Assembly: GCA_018715085.1 (NCBI GenBank) | Contig: DVMI01000137.1 | Location: 1-49,107 of the forward strand | Length of the DNA: 49,107 nucleotides | Direction of reading: 5' to 3' | Source of the DNA: Candidatus Avidesulfovibrio excrementigallinarum | GTDB taxonomy: Bacteria; Desulfobacterota; Desulfovibrionia; Desulfovibrionales; Desulfovibrionaceae | Shown here: positions 1 through 7,071 of the stretch, one piece after another | Layout: each line of letters begins with the position of its first letter | How positions within the stretch are numbered: position 1 is the stretch's first letter | Notes under the pieces: generated by a model | The model's database searches: none | What the model was told of the DNA's origin: nothing | The model's input: only the letters and a program-made list of their open reading frames with translations | Position numbers and translations under genes: made by a program

Positions 1-159
1 TCTCTGGAAGCCCGTCTTGAAGAGCTGGGCACGGACACGCAGCAGCAGATGGTCTACATTCAGGACTACATGGGCCAGTACAATTCGTACCTGCAGGGCG
101 CCAACACCCAGATTTCCAACGCCAACCAGACTCTGACCAGTCTGGCCAGAGGCCAGTAA
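1..159 (+). CDS. EspA/SseB-like T3SS filament protein, 3' end only
   Basis: The window opens inside this gene: 52 codons and a TAA remain. The translated piece is identical in residues to the last 52 residues of the gene at 302-871, and the DNA differs at only five third-codon positions. It is therefore the C-terminal polymerisation segment (predicted amphipathic helix with the MGQYN motif) of another copy of the same T3SS filament or tip family. It shows that the tandem array continues to the left. The start and variable centre are outside the window. Confidence 0.8.
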   Translation, partial: SLEARLEELGTDTQQQMVYIQDYMGQYNSYLQGANTQISNANQTLTSLARGQ

Positions 160-213
160 GTCTGCAAAACAGACCTGCGTGGGCAGGCGCGGTGCTGCTT
201 CCACACTCCGGCA

Positions 214-256
214 GGAGGCCGGCGCACCGAAGGCTGAAAAGGCCTCCAGTCTGGAG
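214..256 (+). other. hairpin pair between filament genes
   Basis: GGAGGCC (214-220) can pair with GGCCTCC (241-247), or CTCCAG-T-CTGGAG (244-256) can fold alone. There is no T-run, so this is not a classical terminator. It lies 45 bases upstream of the next filament gene and may protect or process the polycistronic mRNA. Confidence 0.35.
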
Positions 257-301
257 AGCTTGAAGGGACCCCCTCAATAAAACATACAAAGGAAACAAAC
301 C

Positions 302-871
302 ATGTCTCTTACAGTCGATAGCAACAGCAACGTTTCGTCCGTGACTTCCGCGGATCTTGGGCCTTCCTCCAGCCTCCAGCTGATGTTTGCCAAGCTCCAG
401 CTTGAGCTTTCCGAAACGGCCAAGAGCCAGGCTTTGGAGCGCATGGACTATATTTCCCAGCAGCAGGAAGAGCAGAAGCTTGTGTCCTCGCTGCTCAACG
501 AAGCCCGGCAGGCCAAGGCCGATGCAGGCTCTGGCATTGACGCCGGCAAGCAATCCGAAACCTACTCCAACGGCAAGACGGAGAAGAACACCAAAAACTG
601 CACACTGATGTCCCAGGAAATGGTGGACTACATGGACGAGCACGGCCTGGCCTATGACAAGACAGGCGACGACTACAACCACAGCGAGGAAGAATGGGAC
701 GTGGCCATTGCCTCTCTGGAAGCCCGTCTTGAAGAGCTGGGTACGGACACGCAGCAGCAGATGGTCTACATTCAGGACTATATGGGCCAGTACAATTCGT
801 ACCTGCAGGGCGCCAACACCCAGATTTCCAACGCCAACCAGACGCTGACCAGCCTGGCCAGGGGCCAGTAA
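302..871 (+). CDS. EspA/SseB-like T3SS filament/tip protein, tandem copy
   Basis: The product is 189 residues, close to EspA and SseB (about 190). It has no signal peptide, as expected for a T3SS substrate. It is probably the extracellular filament or needle-tip component. Residues 1-70 are almost identical to the next copy, residues 72-102 differ completely, and residues 103-189 are again conserved. The C-terminus (138-189) is a predicted amphipathic helix with MGQYN at 161-165, a motif also found in the needle protein at 8871. Residues 119-130 between two helices resemble an EF-hand loop (D119, T121, D123, N126, E130). ATG is preceded by AAAGGAAA. The family assignment rests on size, helix pattern and position before a SycD chaperone and translocators; an IpaD/LcrV-type tip role is possible. 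Confidence 0.72.
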   Translation: MSLTVDSNSNVSSVTSADLGPSSSLQLMFAKLQLELSETAKSQALERMDYISQQQEEQKLVSSLLNEARQAKADAGSGIDAGKQSETYSNGKTEKNTKNCTLMSQEMVDYMDEHGLAYDKTGDDYNHSEEEWDVAIASLEARLEELGTDTQQQMVYIQDYMGQYNSYLQGANTQISNANQTLTSLARGQ

Positions 872-921
872 GGCAGCGAAATGAGCCGGCCTGGAAAGGA
901 AGGCTCCGCTTGCCACTCCGA

Positions 922-960
922 CTGGAGACAGATGTGCAGAAGGGTTCAACAAGTCTCCAG
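922..960 (+). other. inverted repeat between filament genes
   Basis: CTGGAGAC (922-929) and GTCTCCAG (953-960) form a perfect 8-bp stem with a 23-base loop. There is no T-run. It ends 50 bases before the next filament gene, a position like that of the hairpin at 214-256. Confidence 0.35.
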
Positions 961-1010
961 CCCGAGAAAGCTGAATGAGCCCGTCATCACAGTGTAATAA
1001 AGGAAAAAAT

Positions 1011-1565
1011 ATGTCTATTGCAGTCAATAACAGCAATGTTTCGTCTGTGACTTCTGCGGATCTCGGGCCTTCCTCCAGCCTTCAGCTGATGTTTGCCAAG
1101 CTTCAGCTCGAACTGTCCGAAACGGCCAAGAGCCAGGCCCTGGAGCGCATGGATTATATTTCCCAGCAGCAGGAAGAGCAGAAACTCGTTTCCTCGTTGC
1201 TCAACGAAGCCCGGCAGGCTCAGGCCGATGGCGAAGCCGGCACGGGCGTGGGCATGAAAAGCATCAATGGCGTCACGGTCGAGGGCGAGGATTGCTATCC
1301 CATGTCCCAGGAGATGGTGGACTACATGGATGAGCACGGTCTGGCCTATGCCAACGCGGATGGTGACTACATCCTTGGCAAGGACGAGTGGGATCTGGCG
1401 ATCACCTCCCTGGAAGCCCGTCTTGAAGAACTGGGCACAGACACGCAGCAGCAGATGGTCTACATTCAGGACTACATGGGCCAGTACAATTCGTACCTGC
1501 AGGGCGCCAACACCCAGATTTCCAACGCCAACCAGACCCTGACCAACCTGGCCAGAGGCCAGTAA
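1011..1565 (+). CDS. EspA/SseB-like T3SS filament/tip protein, tandem copy
   Basis: The product is 184 residues and a close paralogue of the gene at 302. An in-frame ATG at 975 exists, but 1011 is chosen: AAAGGAAAA precedes it and the protein then aligns with the paralogue from residue 1. The N-terminal 70 and C-terminal 85 residues are conserved between copies; the centre (about 71-97) is unrelated in sequence and length. Residues 115-126 form an even clearer EF-hand-like loop (N115, D117, D119, L122, E126) flanked by two helices, although the usual glycine at loop position 6 is Tyr. MGQYN is at 156-160. The role is presumably filament or tip subunit in the same secretion system. Confidence 0.72.
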   Translation: MSIAVNNSNVSSVTSADLGPSSSLQLMFAKLQLELSETAKSQALERMDYISQQQEEQKLVSSLLNEARQAQADGEAGTGVGMKSINGVTVEGEDCYPMSQEMVDYMDEHGLAYANADGDYILGKDEWDLAITSLEARLEELGTDTQQQMVYIQDYMGQYNSYLQGANTQISNANQTLTNLARGQ

Positions 1566-1625
1566 GGCTGCAGTGCATTGACGCCGCGCTGGATTTATGC
1601 AGGAATTGGTGCTGCCTTGCGACGG

Positions 1626-1647
1626 CAGACAGATGTCACGCTGTCTG
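1626..1647 (+). other. hairpin downstream of the last filament gene
   Basis: CAGACAG (1626-1632) and CTGTCTG (1641-1647) form a perfect 7-bp stem with an 8-base loop. It separates the filament genes from the chaperone-translocator genes. There is no T-run. Confidence 0.35.
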
Positions 1648-1698
1648 TCATGGGGTAACGTCCCGTGAATATGAATTGTACGGTTTTTGCATAGAAAA

Positions 1699-1744
1699 TT
1701 GACAAAAAGCGTGACCGGTCAGAAAGTACGGCGCGATATCGCGC
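1699..1744 (+). promoter_or_regulatory. possible promoter with two palindromes upstream of sycD
   Basis: A consensus -35 TTGACA (1699-1704) is followed by a perfect 10-bp palindrome TGACCGGTCA (1712-1721) and a perfect 14-bp palindrome GCGCGATATCGCGC (1731-1744), both upstream of the chaperone gene at 1788. The -10 is poor (GAAAGT at 1722-1727), so an activator or alternative sigma factor could be needed. The palindromes are seen directly; their role is inferred. Confidence 0.35.
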
Positions 1745-1787
1745 AGAGGCAGTCAACCGCAGCCCAATTTTTTTGAAGGAGTGTTTC

Positions 1788-2324
1788 ATGAGCCAGACCG
1801 CAGAACAGGAAAAGGAAATCCAGGCTTCCCTGCTTGAAATGGCGCAATCGGCAGGATTTACAGAAGAAGAATTTAACACCATACAGTCCGCTCTGGAAAA
1901 GGGTGCAACCCTTGCTGACGTGTTCAACATCAGCAAGGAAGCCATGGAATCCGCCTATGCCTATGCGTATAACCTGTACAAGGTGGGCAACTATAAAGAC
2001 GCCGAAAGCATGTTCCGTGGCCTTTGCCTCTATGACGGCAACGATCCCCGTTTCTGGATGGGGCTGGCCGGATGCCTTCAGGCCCGCGAGGCGTATCAGC
2101 TGGCTATTGATACCTACGGCATGGCCGGCGTAGCCGGAGGGCTCAAGGATCCGGCGCCCTTCTATTACGGTGGGCTGTGCTATTTGAAGCTGGGCGACGG
2201 CGAGAATGCGGCCAATGCCTTCCGTGCCGCCCTCGGCTTCGGGGACGAGTCCATCCCCGAGCATAAGGCCTGCCACGACCGCATCCGCGCACTGCTGACT
2301 TCGTTGGCTCAGAAGAAGGAGTAG
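1788..2324 (+). CDS. sycD: T3SS class II chaperone, SycD/LcrH/CesD family
   Basis: The product is 178 residues, composed of TPR-like helical pairs in the middle (roughly 60-150), typical of the SycD/LcrH/IpgC chaperones that hold the two hydrophobic translocators in the cytoplasm before export. Start ATG 1788 follows GAAGGA; an upstream in-frame TTG at 1773 would overlap that ribosome site and is rejected. It lies four bases before the large translocator gene, its expected client. Homologues in other systems also feed back on translocator gene expression, which is possible but not visible here. Confidence 0.9.
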   Translation: MSQTAEQEKEIQASLLEMAQSAGFTEEEFNTIQSALEKGATLADVFNISKEAMESAYAYAYNLYKVGNYKDAESMFRGLCLYDGNDPRFWMGLAGCLQAREAYQLAIDTYGMAGVAGGLKDPAPFYYGGLCYLKLGDGENAANAFRAALGFGDESIPEHKACHDRIRALLTSLAQKKE

Positions 2325-2327
2325 GTC

Positions 2328-3602
2328 ATGACAACAGCGCCCGTTAATACTCAGCAACGCTCCCCGGTGCTTGATTTCAGCACCTTGATGAAGCTCCAGA
2401 CCCAGTCGCAGCAGACTGGAACCGACACCACGGTTCCCGGCCCACTGGATACTGTCAAAACGCTGTCGGAAATGCTTGTAGGGTTGTCGAGCCAGTTGCC
2501 TACTCTGCCGGAGCCCTCGAGCAAGGGAACAGACGATGCCGATGACACCAAGGAAACAGACGATGCCGGTGATGCCAAGGGAACAGGTGCTGCCGGTGAC
2601 GCCAAGGGAACAGGTGCTGCCGGTGATGCCAAGGGAAGTGCTAGCGGAGTTGGCAGTAGTAGTGCCGGCACGACGCTGCTGGGCGGTTTGAATATAGGCG
2701 GCCTTTCGCTGGAAGTGCTGTTGGACGCTGTGGGCTTTGAGCAGCGCCGTACCGAGACCAAGGCGGGCATTTCCAGCCTTGAGGCCCACGCGCAGGAGCG
2801 CGCCCAGGCCAACGAGGAAAAGATCAAGTCCATTCAGGAACAGCTGGAAAAGTCCAAGAGCCAGGGCTTTCTTGACGGTCTGCTCAAGGCGTTCAAGTAC
2901 ATCGGCATGGCGCTGGCCGCCATCGGTTCCGCGGCCATGATTGCCGTCGGGGCTGTGGGCCTGGCTGCCGGTGGTTCCGGCGTGGCGCTCATTGCGGTGG
3001 GGGTTGCGTCTTTTGCGCTGCTGACCAGCTCCATCACGGAGGAACTCACAGACGGCAAGGTCGGTTTCAGCCCGGCGTTCATCACCGGCAAGATCATGGA
3101 AGCCTGCGGCGCGAGCGAATCGGCCATTGCCTGGACCAAAATGGCCGTGGAGCTGCTCACTTCCGTCGTCCTGATCGTGGCCAGCTGTGGCGCGGGTGCG
3201 GCCGGTTCGGCCAGCAAGGCCGTGCAGACGACCACGGAAGCCGCCGCGAAGACGGCGGAAGTAGCCACCAAGGCTGCTTCCAAGGGCGTGGAAACCTTCC
3301 AGAAGGTGGCCTCCATCACGGCCCGCACGGCCACCGCCCTGGGCGGGGCCAACACCATCGCCCAGAGTGCCACGAGCATCGCCTCCGCCTCGAACCAGAA
3401 GGAAATAAGTTTCCTGCAGGCCCAGCAAAAGCGCTTGGAAGCCATTCTTGAACGGATCTCCATAGCCAATGATCTGGATCTCGAACACCTCAAGGAAATG
3501 ATGCAGCGTTCCGAACAGACGTTGCAGACCGTGTCCGACATCGTTCAGGAAGGGGCCGAAGCCAACGTGGCCATCATGTCCGGCAATCCCGCCATGGCCT
3601 GA
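2328..3602 (+). CDS. sctE: T3SS large translocator, YopB/SseC/EspD/IpaB family
   Basis: The product is 424 residues. It has a hydrophilic N-terminus, a low-complexity repeat block (residues 69-104) and a coiled-coil-prone stretch (about 140-182). A long hydrophobic hairpin follows (about 185-230) with a second hydrophobic segment near 268-290, then C-terminal helices. This is the architecture of the pore-forming large translocator inserted in the host membrane. Three bases separate it from the upstream chaperone stop. The repeat block is four in-frame 27-bp units (2532-2639), so its length may vary between strains. No signal peptide is present, as expected. Family certainty is good; the exact subfamily is less sure. 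Confidence 0.88.
   Translation: MTTAPVNTQQRSPVLDFSTLMKLQTQSQQTGTDTTVPGPLDTVKTLSEMLVGLSSQLPTLPEPSSKGTDDADDTKETDDAGDAKGTGAAGDAKGTGAAGDAKGSASGVGSSSAGTTLLGGLNIGGLSLEVLLDAVGFEQRRTETKAGISSLEAHAQERAQANEEKIKSIQEQLEKSKSQGFLDGLLKAFKYIGMALAAIGSAAMIAVGAVGLAAGGSGVALIAVGVASFALLTSSITEELTDGKVGFSPAFITGKIMEACGASESAIAWTKMAVELLTSVVLIVASCGAGAAGSASKAVQTTTEAAAKTAEVATKAASKGVETFQKVASITARTATALGGANTIAQSATSIASASNQKEISFLQAQQKRLEAILERISIANDLDLEHLKEMMQRSEQTLQTVSDIVQEGAEANVAIMSGNPAMA
2532..2639 (+). repeat. four tandem 27-bp coding repeats in the large translocator
   Basis: Units begin at 2532, 2559, 2586 and 2613. Each encodes nine residues of the type DDAGDAKGT or GAAGDAKGT. The unit is a multiple of three, so gain or loss of copies keeps the frame. 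The last two units differ by few bases, which suggests recent expansion. Confidence 0.9.
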
Positions 3603-3636
3603 TGCGGACCGGCGGTAAGAATAAAAGGAAATTACA

Positions 3637-4419
3637 ATGGAAAGAATCCAAGATGCAACAGGATATAATGAGGTTCAGTACAACACGCTGCTGGATCAGG
3701 CCGAAATATACGGGGTGTCTGCCACCAAGGTCGAAGAGACCATGTTGCAGATGATTGAGGACGGCAAGGACTTCTCCGAGGCGCTCGAGCAGGTCGGCGA
3801 TATTCTGCCCAAACTGGCAGAACCGACCTCAACGGCCATCCCCAATCCCAAAGACTGGGTGGCCCTGCCCAGCCCGGCAGCCCTGCTTGCCAGCGTGATC
3901 ACCCAGGACGCCGCGGAGCAGCGGCGTGTCAACCGCAGCATCATCCAGGCCCAGGGCACGCAGATCGCCAACCTGATGGAAGAACAGGCCGACAAGATCG
4001 AAAAGGGCGCCATGCAGAAGTTTGCCTGCGCCGTGGCCGGGGCCGTGGTGAACATGGCCGCCGGGGCCGCCAGCATGGGCCTTGCCGCCAGCGGCGTGGG
4101 CCGGAACACCGAAACCGGCAAGCTGGATTTCAAGGCCGGGGCCAAGGCCGACGCGCAGCTTACGGCGGCGGTGGCGCAATCGTTGAGCACCATGATATCC
4201 TCGACAGGCACTATCATCACGTCTGGCGGCGAGTATGCCGAAGGACTCCGCAACGCCGAAGCCAAGCGGCTGGAAGCCGAACAGGAACAGATCCGCACCA
4301 TGATGGAGCAGACCAAGCAGACCAACGAGGCGCTGCGGGATCTGGTTTCCAAGTCGCTGGATTTCATGAGCGCTATGCAGGCCAACATGAACCAGACCCG
4401 TACCAAGATTCTGGGCTGA
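3637..4419 (+). CDS. sctB: T3SS small translocator, YopD/EspB/SseD/IpaC-like
   Basis: The product is 260 residues with one hydrophobic segment (about 126-150, Ala/Gly-rich) and a C-terminal coiled coil (about 205-245). This matches the second, smaller pore subunit that pairs with the large translocator. The ribosome site AAAGGAA precedes ATG 3637, 34 bases after the large translocator gene. Sequence of this family is poorly conserved, so the call rests on size, the single hydrophobic region, the coiled coil and position. Confidence 0.82.
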   Translation: MERIQDATGYNEVQYNTLLDQAEIYGVSATKVEETMLQMIEDGKDFSEALEQVGDILPKLAEPTSTAIPNPKDWVALPSPAALLASVITQDAAEQRRVNRSIIQAQGTQIANLMEEQADKIEKGAMQKFACAVAGAVVNMAAGAASMGLAASGVGRNTETGKLDFKAGAKADAQLTAAVAQSLSTMISSTGTIITSGGEYAEGLRNAEAKRLEAEQEQIRTMMEQTKQTNEALRDLVSKSLDFMSAMQANMNQTRTKILG

Positions 4420-4617
4420 TACGGCTCCTCACGGCCAGCGCTCCGGCAATCGGGGCGTGCGGCCGGGGGGACGGTGCCCGGCGTGCAAACGGCCGGCACG
4501 GCGGCCATGAGGCCGTGTCAGACGTCATCGCGGGGCAGGGCGGTTCTCACGCCCGGGGCCCTTGCGGCGTCCTCCGGCGTCTGACCGCGCCTCGCCGCCC
4601 CTTCTGAGATGACTGGA

Positions 4618-4647
4618 TTGACGTCGTTCTGCTTTTCTGACTACTAT
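4618..4647 (+). promoter_or_regulatory. sigma70-like promoter upstream of the chaperone and sctC
   Basis: TTGACG (4618-4623) and TACTAT (4642-4647) are separated by 18 bases and lie 37 bases before the chaperone ATG. The bases 4651-4664 also contain two TGACA repeats. This could start the apparatus operon separately from the translocator genes, since the preceding gap of 265 bases has no gene. Confidence 0.5.
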
Positions 4648-4684
4648 GTACAGTGACATGTGACACAGCATACGCGGGGCAAGT

Positions 4685-5173
4685 ATGGCATTACTGGATG
4701 ATAAAGTCGCAGCCCTTGCGGAGGTGGCCGGCTGGAAGCACCCCCGCCGGGAAGAAGACGGGGCGTACCGTTTCCATCTGGAAAACGACCTGAACGTGGC
4801 GTTCTTTTCGCCGGATGAACGGCGTTGCATCATGCGCGCGGTCATCGCGTCCGTTCCCGAAGACGAGGCGCAGCGCGACGCACTTCTGCGGTCGACTGCC
4901 GCCCGGCAGGCCGGCATTTGCCAGACACGCGCCTCAATTGTTGCCCTGGAAAAACCGGGGCAGAGCTTGCTCGGGGAGTCTGCTGCCGGAGAACAGTTGA
5001 TCCTTTATCGAATGCTGGATCTGGACGCAGCCCAACAGGTGTTTGTAGACACGGCGCGCGACTTTCTCAACGATCTTGCCTGGTGGAAAGCTTCCTTTGG
5101 TGAAGGGACAGGACGGTCGGGACCAGATTTCGCATTCAGTATGCAGAACGGGTTCTGGGGGGGCTTTCGTTGA
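4685..5173 (+). CDS. T3SS class I chaperone, CesT/SycE-like
   Basis: The product is 162 residues with the CesT-family pattern: N-terminal helix, beta strand around an LENDLNVAFF segment, a helix, a second sheet carrying a short LILYRMLDLD strand, and a C-terminal amphipathic helix ending in a Trp pair. Such dimeric chaperones bind effectors or the filament/needle proteins in the cytoplasm. It sits between the translocators and the secretin gene, and its TGA overlaps the TTG start of sctC, so the two are probably translationally coupled. The client is unknown; the filament proteins are a candidate. Confidence 0.7.
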   Translation: MALLDDKVAALAEVAGWKHPRREEDGAYRFHLENDLNVAFFSPDERRCIMRAVIASVPEDEAQRDALLRSTAARQAGICQTRASIVALEKPGQSLLGESAAGEQLILYRMLDLDAAQQVFVDTARDFLNDLAWWKASFGEGTGRSGPDFAFSMQNGFWGGFR

Positions 5174-7071
5174 GTCGGTATCGCGCAGTGTTCCTTTGCT
5201 TTTTTCTGGTCTTCTGTTGTTTTTTGACGGCAGAAGGCCTTTGCGCGTCTTCAGAACGCGCCTCTTCCGTCTTCAAAACGCCTTTTTCCCTGTATGCAGA
5301 TAACGAATCCATCGACACGGTGCTGGCGTCCTTTGCCCGTGCCGAAGGCTACAGCGCGGTATGCAGCCCGGCCCTGACCGGCGCCGTAAGCGGCCGGTTT
5401 GAAAACGTTGATCCCGACACGTTCCTTGCAGGCATGCGTTCGGCGTTTGGCGTGCGCTGGTACATCCAGGGCCAGACGGTCACCTTCTGGCACGAGGGCG
5501 AGCTGACAAGCGCCTTTCTTGCCCCGGCGGCCGTTTCTGCCCCGGCTCTGCTCGAGATGCTGCGCAGCGCGGGGATGATTGCGCCCCAGCTGCCCGTGCG
5601 CCAGCTGCCCGGCCAGAACATGCTTTCTGTCAAAGGCCCGGCCATCTATGTGGATCAGCTGCGCGCGGCCATGCGGGCCTTTGAGGAAGCCCAGGGCGGA
5701 CGGACGGTGATGCGGGTCTTTCCTCTGCGCTACGCCTGGGCGGAAGACATGCAGGTTTCCAGCATGGACGCGACCATCACCATTCCCGGTGTGGCCAGCA
5801 TCCTGCAGGCCATGGCGTCCGGGACCCCCATTCTGGGCACCCAGACCGCCGTTGTGCCCGCGGCTCAGACGGGCCTGCGCGGCAAGGGCCTTGCCGCCAT
5901 GGGCGCGACAGAGTCCAAAAACAGTGCGCCTCAGGCCCAGGCTCAGGCACAGCCTGCCAAGGCCGAGGGGGCAACCCCCGGCGCGACCATCATTGCCGAC
6001 CCCAGGGTCAATGCCGTAGTCGTCACCGACGCCGAATACCGCATGAGCTATTACGCCTCTGTCATTGCGGATCTGGACAAGCCGGTGGAACTGGTGGAAA
6101 TCCACGCGGCCATTGTGGATATCGACAGCGATTTTTCCAGGGATTTCGGGATCAACTGGTCGGGTTCGGCTTCTCACGGCAACAACTGGAGCAGCGGAGG
6201 ATCCGGCGGCGGCACGGCCGACAGCGGCACCATTCCCTCTGCGGGATCGGCCAGCACCGGCGGACTTTCCTTTTCGACGCTGTACTCGCACGGCACCGAT
6301 TATTTTCTTGCCCGCGTCAGGGCTCTTGAGGAAGACGGGCAGGCCCGCGTGCTGGGCAAGCCGTCTGTGCTGACCATGGACAACGTGCAGGCGTCGCTTG
6401 AAAACACAAGCTCCTACTATGTGCCCGTGTCCGGCAACGAGTCGTCCGATCTGTTCAAAATCGACTCCGGCACCGTGCTCAAGGTGACGCCGCACATCAT
6501 TCCTTCGGGGCAGCCCGGCCGGCCCGGCACCATCAAGCTCATGGTCAGCGTGCAGGACGACCGGGACGACGGATCCAGCGCGTTTTCGGTAGATCCCGAC
6601 AAGCTGTCGCCCATCAAGCAGACGCGGATCAACACCCAGGCCATTGTGGGCGAAGGGCAGAGCCTGCTTATCGGCGGCTATTACTACGAGATTCAGAGCG
6701 ATTCTGAAACCGGCATCCCTGTTCTCAAAAACATCCCCGTCATTGGCAGGCTGTTCAGCTCCACAGGCAAAAAGCATCAGCGCATGGAGCGGCTGATTTT
6801 GATCACGCCGCGGATCGTGCGCATGGGCTCCCAGAGCAACGTGCCTGTACGGGTGGATGACGGGCGCTTCAGCCGCTCTCCGACGCAGCAGGACTATGAA
6901 GAGCGCATGCCCAGCGCGCCGCCGGTGGGCGGTTGCGCGCGCCGCCGCGAGGTGATGCCGGTATTGCAGCAGTCTGAGACGACCGCCGTATCTGCGCCGG
7001 TTTCCGCTGCCAGCGCTTCCGGAAGTGCGGGCAGCACTGTTACCGTAAGGCCTGCCGGAGGCGCGCAGTGA
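5170..7071 (+). CDS. sctC: T3SS outer-membrane secretin SctC
   Basis: The product is 633 residues with an N-terminal signal peptide (cleavage near residue 26), N0/N1-type ring domains, a Gln/Ala-rich linker around 240-265, and a C-terminal secretin domain. The GIPVLKNIPVIGRLFSS stretch followed by LILITPRIV is the classic secretin signature. It forms the outer-membrane ring of the injectisome. TTG 5170 overlaps the chaperone stop; a GTG at 5188 is an alternative start that would still leave a signal peptide. About 75 residues after the secretin core form a variable tail, where pilotin binding is usual in this family. No pilotin gene is recognised in the window. Confidence 0.96.
   Translation: MSRYRAVFLCFFLVFCCFLTAEGLCASSERASSVFKTPFSLYADNESIDTVLASFARAEGYSAVCSPALTGAVSGRFENVDPDTFLAGMRSAFGVRWYIQGQTVTFWHEGELTSAFLAPAAVSAPALLEMLRSAGMIAPQLPVRQLPGQNMLSVKGPAIYVDQLRAAMRAFEEAQGGRTVMRVFPLRYAWAEDMQVSSMDATITIPGVASILQAMASGTPILGTQTAVVPAAQTGLRGKGLAAMGATESKNSAPQAQAQAQPAKAEGATPGATIIADPRVNAVVVTDAEYRMSYYASVIADLDKPVELVEIHAAIVDIDSDFSRDFGINWSGSASHGNNWSSGGSGGGTADSGTIPSAGSASTGGLSFSTLYSHGTDYFLARVRALEEDGQARVLGKPSVLTMDNVQASLENTSSYYVPVSGNESSDLFKIDSGTVLKVTPHIIPSGQPGRPGTIKLMVSVQDDRDDGSSAFSVDPDKLSPIKQTRINTQAIVGEGQSLLIGGYYYEIQSDSETGIPVLKNIPVIGRLFSSTGKKHQRMERLILITPRIVRMGSQSNVPVRVDDGRFSRSPTQQDYEERMPSAPPVGGCARRREVMPVLQQSETTAVSAPVSAASASGSAGSTVTVRPAGGAQ

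Noticed and set aside
1719..3488. 589-codon open frame on the minus strand opposite the T3SS translocator genes
   Set aside because: It covers the chaperone and translocator genes, has no ribosome site, and its Gly/Arg/His-rich translation is typical of the antisense frame of GC-rich genes.
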